Part shown: positions 1-6,867 of the stretch, piece after piece
Numbering within the stretch: the stretch's first letter is position 1
Layout: the number at the start of each line of letters is the position of its first letter
From: UBA1172 sp002457135
GTDB lineage: Bacteria; Pseudomonadota; Alphaproteobacteria; Puniceispirillales; UBA1172
Direction of reading: 5' to 3'
Assembly: GCA_965660935.1 (NCBI GenBank)
Contig: CBFIBR010000046.1
Location: 1 to 9,762 of the forward strand
DNA: 9,762 nt
Notes under the pieces: generated by a model
Seen by the model: only the letters and a program-made list of their open reading frames with translations
The model's database searches: none
Told to the model about the DNA's origin: nothing
Translations under genes and position numbers: made by a program

Positions 1-1586
1 CTTGACGTTGCCATGATGGTTGAGCATATACCCCAGCCCTACCTTGCCCGGCTTGCGGCTGATCCGCCCGCAGAAGAGACCATCGAGCCAGTCGTGAATG
101 CCGTCCCCCGTGATCTCAATCCGGTTGAACCCGTTCACCTCGGCCAGCCCAGCGGCTTCCTGAACGCAGCTCACCTCAGCCCCGACGATTGAAAAGCTCT
201 CAGTAAACCGGAAGCTGTGGGTTTCAGTGAACCCGGGATCGGGCCTGAAATAGGCGACACGCTCCCAGCCGTTGACGACCCCGAACTCGGCCCCCTCAGC
301 GGCGAGGACAGGGGTCAGCGGCGTGGTCTTGCAGGGGCGGCCAGCGGGGCGGTGTTCATGCGGATAGTGAAAGCGGAATTCGTTCTGGTATTCCTCAATC
401 GCCTTGAGCGCCGTCAGTTCAACATTGGCCTCACCGGCAAAACGGCGCGGATCAAGGCACCAGGTATCGTAACACGCCTCACCATGAACGATCTGCTGGG
501 CCAGCAGCCAGCCATGGCCGCCGCCCTCCCCCAGACCAGCCCGCAAGCCAATAATGCCAAAGGCGTTGCGCTTGCCGGGGATAGGCCCGACCAGCGGCGT
601 GCCATCGATGGTGTAGGTGATCGGGCCATTGACCACGGTATGGATACCGGCCTCCATGAGGGCAGGCATCCGGGCAAACGCGCCCTCCATGGCATCGGTC
701 ACGCGATCAAGATCATCGGGGCATAGCGCGTTGGTAAAATTGGGGTCAATCCCGTCCATGCCCCAGGTCCTGCAATCCTGTTCATAAAACCCCAGCAGCA
801 GCCCCTGCTTTTCCTGCCGGCAATAATAATCGGAAATCGGGCAGCGCAGCAGCGGCATGCGGTGGCCGGCATCAATGATCTGCTGGATCGGCCCGGTGAC
901 GAAATACTGGTGTTCCATCGACATGACCAGATGATGCACCCCCATCAAGGCACCGATTTCATTGACGCGATAACCGCTGGCATTGACCACGATCTCACAA
1001 TCGATATCGCCCTTGCCGGTATGCACGGTCCAGCCGTCATCAGCGTGCTGGGTCAGCCCGGTCAGAGGGGTCTGGCGATAGATTTCAGCCCCGGCCTTTC
1101 GCGCCCTCCGCGCCAGCGCCTGGCAGAGCTGGGCCGGATCAATATCACCATCAAGCGGGTCCCATAACCCGCCCAGCAGGTTATCGGTTGAAACCAGCGG
1201 GTGACGGCGTGCGCATTCCTCCGCATCAATGACTTCAAAATGAACACCCATCCCTCGCGCCATGGAGGCAAAATGACTATACGCCTCCATCTGGCGTTCA
1301 GTGTTGGCCAGCCGGATACCACCATCGGCATGGTGATAATTGATCGGGTAATCCGGGTCGGCGGCAAGCTCACTGTAAAGCGCGATCGAATGGCTTTTGA
1401 AGCCGATCATGGTCTGGTTCATGCCGAAATTGGTCACCTGCGCCGCCGAATGCCATGTTGAACCTGAGGTCAGCTCATCACGTTCGACCAGCACCACATC
1501 GGTCCAGCCCTCCCGGGTCAGGTGATAGAGGGCCGAACACCCCCGATCCCGCCACCAATGACAACGACGCGTGTTGTTGTTTTCAT
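1..1586 (-). CDS. Dimethylglycine/sarcosine dehydrogenase-like FAD oxidoreductase with GcvT domain; 3'-partial, apparent N-terminal frameshift
   Basis: Family enzymes oxidatively demethylate N-methylated glycines and pass the carbon to tetrahydrofolate. From ATG 1586 the frame gives a Rossmann FAD fingerprint (VVVIGGGIGG), then hits TGA after about 22 codons. Adding one base near 1538-1541 (reading GGT TGT TCG for the present GGTGTTCG) restores the usual GCSALYHL sequence and a stop-free frame to position 1: 529 residues of an expected 800-850. In that frame, residues 43-48 (STWHSA) match the motif whose His carries covalent FAD in dimethylglycine dehydrogenase (His46 here). The glycine-rich GLGEGGGHGW segment closes the FAD domain. 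A central-domain stretch (FHYPHEHRPAGRP ... NGWERVAYF) follows, then the start of a GcvT-like folate domain (GYMLNHHGN). A purine-rich GGGGGGAG precedes the ATG. The frameshift may be an assembly error or real decay. Dimethylglycine, sarcosine or a related amine cannot be told apart. Confidence 0.85.
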
Positions 1587-1659
1587 GGATTGCTCCCCCC
1601 TCACCGGCCCAACAGATCTGGACTGCCCGATCCGGTATAGCGTTCCCAGGCTGACGAAA

Positions 1660-1740
1660 CTGATCATCAGACGGGTACAAATTCATTTGATACTATTGGG
1701 GTGGCAGTTGCAACAGGTTGAAACTCCTGCTGATTTCAAC
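1660..1740. repeat. Cluster of palindromes between the 115-aa gene and the flavoprotein gene
   Basis: This 156-bp intergenic stretch holds three symmetric elements. GTTGAAA (1717-1723) and TTTCAAC (1734-1740) form a perfect 7-bp inverted repeat with a 10-nt loop, directly after the stop of the upstream gene. GTTGCAAC is an 8-bp palindrome at about 1706-1713. CTGATCATCAG (1660-1670) is an 11-mer symmetric about its central base. No T-run follows the hairpin on the minus strand, so it is not a standard intrinsic terminator. The elements could be operator sites or an mRNA-end structure; no function is assigned. Confidence 0.4.
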
Positions 1741-1742
1741 GC

Positions 1743-2090
1743 CTATACTTCAGAAATCACCGTGCATCGGGAGGTTGCGAATTTCGCGGTCGGCTTGAGT
1801 TTCTGGAACGCTTCGTTTTTCTTGAAGGCGTTATCGATATAGGCCCGGTTGTCCTTATAGGCGGCCTCGTCCTTATATTCATAGACCATGATCAGGCGAT
1901 AGACTTCGCCCTCAGAATTCCAGACACGGTTCATCGACCAGCGCAGCAGGCCGCGCTTTTTCATTTCTTCAACCCAATAGGGGGCGGTGGCCTCCACGAC
2001 CTGATGGAACATATCGAGGTCAACTTCATTCAGAAAATCGCATGTGGTGAAACTGGTAAATTTTGGCGCATCCATAATATTCAAACTCAC
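1743..2090 (-). CDS. Hypothetical 115-aa protein, possibly dimeric alpha/beta-barrel fold
   Basis: I do not recognise a named family. The protein is small, soluble and charged, with no signal peptide or membrane segment. Its layout is a short strand (KFTSFTTC, about 10-17), a helix (VDLDMFHQVVEATAPYWVEEM, about 23-43), then strands around RWSMNRVW and YRLIMVYEYKD (about 50-73), a helix starting DEAAYKDNRAYID, and a final strand-like tail with FATSRCTVISEV. Alternating strands and helices with a central 'VYEYKD' resemble the ferredoxin-like dimeric alpha/beta-barrel proteins (NIPSNAP, EthD and monooxygenase-like groups), but this rests on pattern only. It stands alone, about 115 bp from the acyl-CoA ligase stop upstream and 156 bp from the flavoprotein start downstream. 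The reading frame and composition look like a genuine gene. Confidence 0.7.
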   Translation of the reverse strand: MSLNIMDAPKFTSFTTCDFLNEVDLDMFHQVVEATAPYWVEEMKKRGLLRWSMNRVWNSEGEVYRLIMVYEYKDEAAYKDNRAYIDNAFKKNEAFQKLKPTAKFATSRCTVISEV

Positions 2091-2152
2091 TAATATACTA
2101 ACCTGACTGCACTGATGAATTGATCAGCGGGAATAATCTATCATACAGATCA

Positions 2153-2202
2153 TGGGTGTTTTTTGACCCCATTTTTTAAGGCAAGGGGCGCTGATTATCA
2201 GC
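2153..2202. other. Hairpin-forming spacer after the acyl-CoA ligase gene
   Basis: Just past the ligase stop, GCTGATTATCAGC (2190-2202) is a perfect 5-bp stem with a 3-nt loop. Further on, ATGGGT and ACCCCAT flank a short loop of T residues and are followed, on the plus strand, by a run of six T (about 2153-2177). That second element has terminator-like form only in plus-strand reading, where no gene ends. On the minus strand neither hairpin is followed by a T-run. Function in ending the ligase transcript is possible but weakly supported. Confidence 0.3.
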
Positions 2203-2204
2203 CG

Positions 2205-3848
2205 TTACCCGTTGTCATGGATTGCCTGCACAACCTGACGAAGCTCATTTTTCTTGATCTTGCCGGTTGAGGTTTTCGGCAACGGGCCAAAGACAAAACG
2301 CTTGGGGCGCTTGAACCCGGCCAGCTTCTCCCTGCAATAGGCGGCGAGATCATCTTCGGTAATCGCATCATCGGCCATCAGCTCAACAAAGGCGCAGGGG
2401 CTTTCGCCCCAGGTCTCATCCGGCTGGGCGACAACCGCCACCGCCGAGACAGCCTCATGCTCAAACAGGACTTTTTCAATCTCAATGGAGGAGATGTTCT
2501 CACCCCCCGAAATGATGATGTCCTTGGACCTGTCCCTGATTTCGATATAACCGTCGTGGTGGAGAACCGCCAGATCGCCGGTCCAAAACCAGCCATCGGT
2601 GAAGGCCTTGCGGGTATCCTCCGGCGCTTTCAGGTACCCTTTCATAACGATATTGCCGCGCATCACAATCTCGCCCATCGTCTCACCATCAGCGGGGACA
2701 GGCTCACCGGTGGCGGGGTTCAGGACCAGGCAATCTTCCTGCAATTCATAAGCAACGCCCTGCCGCGCCTTGATGCGGGCCTGTTCCTCGGCGGGCAGAT
2801 CATTCCATTCCGGCTTCCACGCACAGATCACCGCCGGACCGTAAACTTCGGTCAGGCCATAGACATGGGTGACGGATATGCCCGCTGCCTCAATAGCCTT
2901 GATCACCGCAGGGGGCGGCGGGGCGGCGGCGGTCATCATCTCAATGTTTTGCGAAAACGGCCTTTTCTGGGTTTCATCAGCGTTGGCAAGCATGCTCATG
3001 ATAATCGGCGCACCGCACAGATGCGTGACCTTGTGGTCGGCAAAGGCATCATAGATCAGCCCGGCTTCGGTTTTGCGCAGGAACACATGACACCCTGCCA
3101 GAAGGGTGATGGACCACGGAAAGCACCAGCCGTTGCAATGGAACATGGGCAGGGTCCACAGATAGACCGGGAAATGTGGCATGGCCCAGCAGAGAGTGTT
3201 GTTGACAGCATTGAGGTAGGCCCCGCGATGACTGTAGACCACGCCTTTGGGGTTGCCCGTGGTGCCTGAGGTATAGCCAACCGTGATGGCATCCCATTCA
3301 TCATCCGGCGGCGTGTAGATGAAATCGGCATCGCCCTCGGCCAGCAGGTCTTCATAATCCATGGAACCGATTCGCTGACCGGACGGGCCCTCAGGATCAT
3401 CAATATCAATCACCAGCGGTGCGGTTTCCGCGAGCTGGAGGGCCTCAGCAGCGAGGCCGGATAATTCGGTATCCACCAGCAGGACCCTGGCCTCGGAATG
3501 ATCGAGAATATAGGCAATCGTCGATGCATCAAGGCGGGTGTTATTGGCATTGAGGACAGCGCCGATCATCGGGATGGCGAAATGGCATTCCAGCAGCTCA
3601 GGGATATTGGGGGCGAGAACAGAAACGGTGTCGCCCTTGCCAATCCCCCTTTTCAGGAGCGCGGAGGCCAGTTTTTTGCAGCGTTCTTCGGTGTCCAGCC
3701 AGGTGCGCCGGATTGAGCCATGGATCACCGCCGGTTTTTCAGGATGGACCCGGGCTGTTCTTTTCAGGATGGAGACAGGCGAAAGCGGCACATGGTTGGC
3801 TGCAGTCTTGCCAAGCTCTGCCGCCTCATACATCGGCACCGACACCAT
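2205..3848 (-). CDS. AMP-forming acyl-CoA ligase (short/medium-chain, DmdB/AAE-like)
   Basis: This enzyme activates a carboxylic acid to its acyl-adenylate and then to the CoA thioester, probably in the cytoplasm. It is full length for the ANL superfamily at 547 residues. Visible motifs in order are the phosphate loop YTSGTTGNPKG (192-202), the adenine-binding YGLTEVYGP (330-338), GWFWTGD (419-425), the hinge and CoA-site region DRSKDIIISGGEN (439-451), and TSTGK with catalytic Lys530 near the C-terminus. The WKPEWNDLP segment (344-352) is typical of the subgroup that includes plant acyl-activating enzymes and DmdB, the methylmercaptopropionate-CoA ligase of DMSP demethylation. The substrate cannot be fixed from sequence. 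It starts 3 bp after the crotonase-like gene and is surely co-transcribed. Many relatives begin near MYEAAELGK, so Met6 (position 3833) is a plausible alternative start; no strong ribosome site decides between them. Confidence 0.93.
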   Translation of the reverse strand: MVSVPMYEAAELGKTAANHVPLSPVSILKRTARVHPEKPAVIHGSIRRTWLDTEERCKKLASALLKRGIGKGDTVSVLAPNIPELLECHFAIPMIGAVLNANNTRLDASTIAYILDHSEARVLLVDTELSGLAAEALQLAETAPLVIDIDDPEGPSGQRIGSMDYEDLLAEGDADFIYTPPDDEWDAITVGYTSGTTGNPKGVVYSHRGAYLNAVNNTLCWAMPHFPVYLWTLPMFHCNGWCFPWSITLLAGCHVFLRKTEAGLIYDAFADHKVTHLCGAPIIMSMLANADETQKRPFSQNIEMMTAAAPPPPAVIKAIEAAGISVTHVYGLTEVYGPAVICAWKPEWNDLPAEEQARIKARQGVAYELQEDCLVLNPATGEPVPADGETMGEIVMRGNIVMKGYLKAPEDTRKAFTDGWFWTGDLAVLHHDGYIEIRDRSKDIIISGGENISSIEIEKVLFEHEAVSAVAVVAQPDETWGESPCAFVELMADDAITEDDLAAYCREKLAGFKRPKRFVFGPLPKTSTGKIKKNELRQVVQAIHDNG

Positions 3849-3851
3849 TGC

Positions 3852-4685
3852 CTAATTGCCCTGCCATTCAGGCATCTGTTTTTTGGTGATAAATGCACCG
3901 ATGCCAGCCTCGGCATCACGGAACAGCATGTTTTCGGCCATCACCTGCCCTGCGTATTCATAGGCCTCAGCCAAAGGCATTTCGAGTTGCCGGTAAAACG
4001 CCTTTTTGCCGATCTTGACGGCGGAGGATGATTTGGCAGCGATGATGCCGGCCATTTCCATCGCCTCAGCCGAAAGCCAGTCATCAGCGACAACCCTGTT
4101 CACCAGGCCCATGTCACAGACACGTTGCGCCGGCAGAAATTCACCCATCAGCAGCATTTCCATGGATTGCTTGCGCGACAGATTGCGGGATAGCGCCACC
4201 ATCGGCGTTGAACAGAACAGCCCGATATTAACTCCAGATGTTGCGAACCTAGCGGTGTATGATGCAACCGCCAGATCGCAGGCTGCCACCAGCTGGCACC
4301 CCGCCGCCGTTGCAATGCCCCTGACCTCGGCAATCACCGGCTGGGGCTGATTGACAATGGTTTTCATCAACCTTGAGCAGGTTTCAAACAGCTCAATAAA
4401 ATAGCCCTTGCCGCCATCATCATCCTGACGGCGCAGGGTCATTTCCTTCAGGTTATGGCCAGCGCAGAAATGATCCGATGACGACCGCAGGATAATGGCC
4501 TTGACCGTCCGGTCATCGGCCAGGCTGTCAAAACAGTCCTGCATCGCGGCCAGCATTTCTTCGGAAAGCGCGTTGATTGATTTGGATCGGTTGAGCGTGA
4601 TCACCGCAACCCCGGCATCGCATTCCAGCAGGACGGGCGCGCTGTTTCCGGTTGTCGGGGTTTCAGCCTGTTTAATCTGTTCCAT
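3852..4685 (-). CDS. ECHDC3-like enoyl-CoA hydratase/isomerase family protein lacking the catalytic glutamates
   Basis: The protein has the crotonase fold at the usual length (277 residues). The CoA and oxyanion-hole segments are clear: HFCAGHNLKEM (72-82) and VRGIATAAGCQLVAACD (121-137). In classical crotonase the two catalytic acids are Glu144 and Glu164 (rat numbering); aligned here they are Gln131 and Gly151. The pattern AAGCQL followed by GVNIGLFCSTP (151-161) matches, from memory, the ECHDC3 branch, whose reaction is not established. Simple enoyl-CoA hydration by the normal mechanism is therefore doubtful, while another thioester reaction remains possible. The start has a good ribosome site (GAGGG, 4 nt before ATG). 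The gene leads a two-gene unit with the acyl-CoA ligase, implying a shared CoA-ester substrate. Its upstream region falls in the assembly gap, so an earlier gene or the promoter may be missing. Confidence 0.9.
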   Translation of the reverse strand: MEQIKQAETPTTGNSAPVLLECDAGVAVITLNRSKSINALSEEMLAAMQDCFDSLADDRTVKAIILRSSSDHFCAGHNLKEMTLRRQDDDGGKGYFIELFETCSRLMKTIVNQPQPVIAEVRGIATAAGCQLVAACDLAVASYTARFATSGVNIGLFCSTPMVALSRNLSRKQSMEMLLMGEFLPAQRVCDMGLVNRVVADDWLSAEAMEMAGIIAAKSSSAVKIGKKAFYRQLEMPLAEAYEYAGQVMAENMLFRDAEAGIGAFITKKQMPEWQGN

Positions 4686-4720
4686 GATACCCTCACTCCA
4701 CCACTTTTACGCATGGCCGT

Positions 4721-4817
4721 NNNNNNNNNNNNNNNNNNNNNNNNNNNNNNNNNNNNNNNNNNNNNNNNNNNNNNNNNNNNNNNNNNNNNNNNNNNNNNNN
4801 NNNNNNNNNNNNNNNNN
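4721..4817. other. Assembly gap (97 N)
   Basis: A run of 97 undetermined bases separates the start of the crotonase-like gene (35 bp away) from the aminotransferase remnant. The true length and content are unknown. The known sequence from 4686 to 4720 and from 4818 to 4933 contains no convincing gene. Any promoter for the crotonase/ligase pair probably lies in or near this gap. Confidence 0.99.
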
Positions 4818-4860
4818 GCCCTTAAGCCATAACAAATTTCAGGGCCTGTGGCGAATAAAC

Positions 4861-4937
4861 TAAAAAAAACCTGAACAATATCCAAGCTGTTTTGTTTGCC
4901 CAGATGCCATCTCCAAAGTGATCAGTAGAGTGATCAG
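4861..4937 (-). terminator. Possible weak terminator region after the aminotransferase remnant
   Basis: On the minus strand, downstream of the remnant's stop codon, a run of eight T (complement of about 4862-4869) is preceded by a weak AACA/TGTT stem with a 10-nt loop. The tract is good but the stem is poor. A stronger TGATCA/TGATCA stem lies about 50 nt farther upstream, at the stop codon itself. It is offered as a possible ancestral terminator only. Confidence 0.25.
4917..4937. repeat. Tandem 9-bp direct repeats with palindromic TGATCA core
   Basis: AGTGATCAG occurs twice (4917-4925 and 4929-4937) separated by TAG, giving a 12-bp period. Because each copy contains the palindrome TGATCA, the pair can also fold as a stem with a 6-nt loop. 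The second copy overlaps the stop codon of the aminotransferase remnant (4934-4936). This could be a paired protein-binding site or a simple short tandem duplication. Confidence 0.5.
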
Positions 4938-5152
4938 GACGGGAGACTGTTGTGGACAGCACGTTCGAGGCGTTCAACCAGCAAATCCATCTCATCGCAT
5001 GAGATGATGAACGGCGGGGCCAGCAGAATATGGTCATCCGATTGCCCGTCAACCGTGCATTGCGTTGGGTAAAAGGCAAGGCCTGCCTTAAACGCATTTT
5101 TCTTGATTGCGCCAGGGATATTCATGGCCCGAATGATGTTTGATAATTTCAA
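4934..5152 (-). pseudogene. C-terminal remnant of a class III (PLP) aminotransferase
   Basis: An open frame of 72 codons ends in a sequence typical of the extreme C-terminus of class III aminotransferases: GLAFYPTQCTVDG (24-36), then DHILLAPPFIIS (40-51), then a terminal helix EMDLLVERLERAVH (54-67). Normal members are about 430-460 residues, with the PLP-binding lysine far upstream of this segment. None of that is present, and the in-frame region before it reaches a stop at 5213-5215 without showing more of the family. The sequence further upstream belongs to the transporter operon, so the body of the gene was lost by deletion or rearrangement, not hidden in the assembly gap, which lies on the 3' side. 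The only start in this frame near the 5' end is TTG. It is most likely a non-functional relic, though a short translated peptide cannot be excluded. Confidence 0.7.
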
Positions 5153-5190
5153 CCTAATTGCGCCCTTAGGTGCCAGCGATGCCGAGGATT

Positions 5191-5245
5191 TAACACAAAT
5201 GTAAGATGTATGTCATCGCACTATCAACCTGCACTAACACAAATG
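5191..5245. repeat. Pair of 11-bp direct repeats, 44 bp apart
   Basis: TAACACAAATG occurs at 5191-5201 and again at 5235-5245, with similar bases following each copy. The spacing of 44 bp is close to four helical turns. They lie between the small membrane protein gene and the aminotransferase remnant, in a stretch of about 180 bp with no gene. They may be regulator sites, or scars of the rearrangement that removed the aminotransferase body. Confidence 0.35.
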
Positions 5246-5333
5246 CAAAGGAACAATTCGTTTCTTTGCCGAACGGGTCGATGCCATTAGGGGTATTGGC
5301 GCTGAGCGGCCCTCACCAGCCCACAATCGGCAG

Positions 5334-5762
5334 CTATGTCAGCGAGACCAGCCCGGTCAACGCCACAACAGAGATAACACCCGACAGAATGGCGGAAACC
5401 GCAAATATAGGGTTGCGAGACCGCCACAGAAAAGCGGCTGAACAGAACACCGCCGGAATGACGCTGAAAATGCCGAGGGCTATGCCCAGCACGGTCAGGC
5501 TCTCACCACTATGCGACAAGGCGATATAGGTGGATGTGTTCGGCACCATGTTGAGGGATGAGTTAAGCCATATCGTCTCAACACTGTCACCAGCAAGGAT
5601 CGCTCTCATGAGATAGGACACCTCAATAGGGGCATCGGTTTCCATAAAACTCTTGATGGTTCCAATCAACACGACCAGTGCCGACATACAGGTGATCCAG
5701 TAAATGATTTCACCATAGATGACCCCTGAAATGGGGACTGTTGGCTTCCTCCGCGTTGACAT
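5334..5762 (-). CDS. Small membrane protein paired with the TSUP transporter (DUF1634-like layout)
   Basis: This is a 142-residue protein with three predicted membrane helices: about 14-37 (around YWITCMSALVVLIGTI), 88-112 (LTVLGIALGIFSVIPAVF) and 117-141 (FAVSAILSGVISVVAL). A polar stretch of about 50 residues between helices 1 and 2 probably lies on one face of the membrane. The order and spacing recall the DUF1634 proteins often found beside TauE/SafE-type transporters, but I cannot confirm family membership from sequence alone. It begins 9 bp after the transporter's last codon, with an ideal ribosome site AGGAGG (5768-5773) that overlaps the transporter's TAG stop, so translation is likely coupled. 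This tight pairing suggests an accessory subunit or partner of the transporter. No catalytic motif is visible. Confidence 0.85.
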   Translation of the reverse strand: MSTRRKPTVPISGVIYGEIIYWITCMSALVVLIGTIKSFMETDAPIEVSYLMRAILAGDSVETIWLNSSLNMVPNTSTYIALSHSGESLTVLGIALGIFSVIPAVFCSAAFLWRSRNPIFAVSAILSGVISVVALTGLVSLT

Positions 5763-5767
5763 TCTCT

Positions 5768-5773
5768 CCTCCT
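5768..5773 (-). promoter_or_regulatory. Shine-Dalgarno site overlapping the upstream stop codon
   Basis: On the minus strand AGGAGG sits 5 nt before the ATG of the small membrane protein and shares two bases with the TAG stop of the transporter gene (5772-5774). A perfect match in this place points to strong, coupled translation of the two genes. Confidence 0.8.
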
Positions 5774-6809
5774 AAAAAATCGGGATATCAAAGCCCAGCA
5801 GGCCTTCCAATCCTCTTGAAATCAATTTTATGCTGGTGACGAAAAGCATGATGATCAGCATCTTGCGAACAAACGCTGCCTTGATTGACACCAGAATATG
5901 CGCACCGATAATCCCGCCGATGATCTGGCCGAGCATCCAGGGTGCGGCAACCACACCGATCAACGCGCCAATATTGATATACGGCCATATAGCGGCTGAA
6001 TTCCCCATGGCAAGTAGCACGCCGCTGGTGGCTGCAGAAACCTTTAACGGCACGCTCATCACCAGGTTTAGCACCGGCACCACAGCCCAGCCCCCGCCAA
6101 GACCAAAGAACCCGCCGGTGAACCCAACCACCAGGAAAAGCAGCATCGCCAGCGGCACATTCTGGGCTTTGTATTTGACCGGCATTTGCAGCGAATCTTC
6201 CCAGTAGGTATGCCTCAGTTTCAGTTTCCGGCCAAGCATGTCATTGGTGACTTTTTTAGGGTATTCGGTTGATGCACCGCCCAGCACAAAGACACTGGCA
6301 ATCCCCAGCAGCAACAGCCCCAGCGAAAGCCTGACGAGGTAATCGCCGGTTTCGCCAAGATGCTTTGACATAAAGATTGCGGCAAAGGAGCCGAGCAGCC
6401 CACCGATCAGGATCGGCAGCGCCCCCAGAAAAACCAGCTTGATATCCGCCAGCCCCTTGCGCATGAACGGGCCTGTTGCAACCAGCCCGCTGAACATGGC
6501 AACCACCAGCCCCGTGGACCGGATGATGAGGGTATCAATGGAGGTGAAGGCCAGCATCAGAGGGGTGAATATCACCCCGCCACCAACCCCCGCAATGACC
6601 GCCACAATGGCAATCACCACGCTCAGGACAAAGGAGGTGATGATCAGATCAACGCCGGACAGGGAAGAAATCACATGGGACTGTGACGGGTCGACATACA
6701 TCTCAAGGAAGACATAACAGCCAAGTGTGGTGATGAGCAGAATCTGCAGTTCTGGCAAGCGCTTGAATAACTTCATTACACTTCTACTCCCCACGAAAGA
6801 CCGCTGCAT
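5772..6809 (-). CDS. TSUP-family (TauE/SafE-type) membrane transporter
   Basis: This is a 345-residue integral membrane protein built of two repeated halves, as in the TSUP family, whose members move sulfite, sulfonates or other small organic anions. Each half carries the glycine-rich signature: AGVGGGVIFTP (73-83) and GFFGLGGGWAVVP (233-245), both followed by a helix and a conserved Ser/Thr-rich turn. About eight or nine membrane helices can be drawn. A hydrophilic loop at about 180-218 joins the halves and is rather long for the family. Met12 (position 6776) is a likely alternative start, giving a 334-residue protein beginning MKLFKRLPEL just before the first helix; each start has a modest purine-rich site upstream. 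The gene follows folD by about 60-90 bp and is followed at once by the small membrane protein. Substrate is unknown; sulfite or a sulfonate is a family-based guess. Confidence 0.9.
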   Translation of the reverse strand: MQRSFVGSRSVMKLFKRLPELQILLITTLGCYVFLEMYVDPSQSHVISSLSGVDLIITSFVLSVVIAIVAVIAGVGGGVIFTPLMLAFTSIDTLIIRSTGLVVAMFSGLVATGPFMRKGLADIKLVFLGALPILIGGLLGSFAAIFMSKHLGETGDYLVRLSLGLLLLGIASVFVLGGASTEYPKKVTNDMLGRKLKLRHTYWEDSLQMPVKYKAQNVPLAMLLFLVVGFTGGFFGLGGGWAVVPVLNLVMSVPLKVSAATSGVLLAMGNSAAIWPYINIGALIGVVAAPWMLGQIIGGIIGAHILVSIKAAFVRKMLIIMLFVTSIKLISRGLEGLLGFDIPIF

Positions 6810-6818
6810 CGTTGATCC

Positions 6819-6848
6819 CCGGGGTAGTCCCTTGGGAGGGGTCCCCGG
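6819..6848. repeat. Nested GC-rich hairpin between folD and the transporter gene
   Basis: CCGGGG (6819-6824) pairs perfectly with CCCCGG (6843-6848). Inside lies a second palindrome, TCCCTTGGGA (6828-6837). The outer stem is six G-C pairs and the inner stem three to four pairs, separated by unpaired bases. It lies in the short folD-transporter spacer and just upstream of, or within, the transporter's 5' end depending on the true start. No T-run follows, so it is not a standard terminator. It could slow ribosomes or polymerase, protect the folD mRNA end, or bind a regulator. Confidence 0.5.
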
Positions 6849-6867
6849 TGGTATAGGGCAGCATGCC

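Noticed and set aside
217..726. A 169-codon plus-strand frame near the left edge
   Set aside because: The opposite strand encodes the well-conserved flavoprotein in a continuous frame through the whole region, so this is a shadow.
2153..2177. Intrinsic terminator for the acyl-CoA ligase gene
   Set aside because: The T-run lies on the plus strand side of the stem, while the gene is on the minus strand and no plus-strand gene ends there.
2457..3269. A 270-codon open frame on the plus strand
   Set aside because: It is antisense to the acyl-CoA ligase, which has every expected motif; no recognisable protein features in the plus-strand product.
3852..4685. Identification as DmdD (methylthioacryloyl-CoA hydratase)
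   Set aside because: The active-site pattern AAGCQL...GVNIGLFCSTP lacks both catalytic glutamates expected of a hydratase and matches the ECHDC3 type instead.
4822..5097. A 91-codon minus-strand frame beside the assembly gap
   Set aside because: It overlaps the aminotransferase remnant in another frame, and only the remnant's frame shows conserved family sequence.
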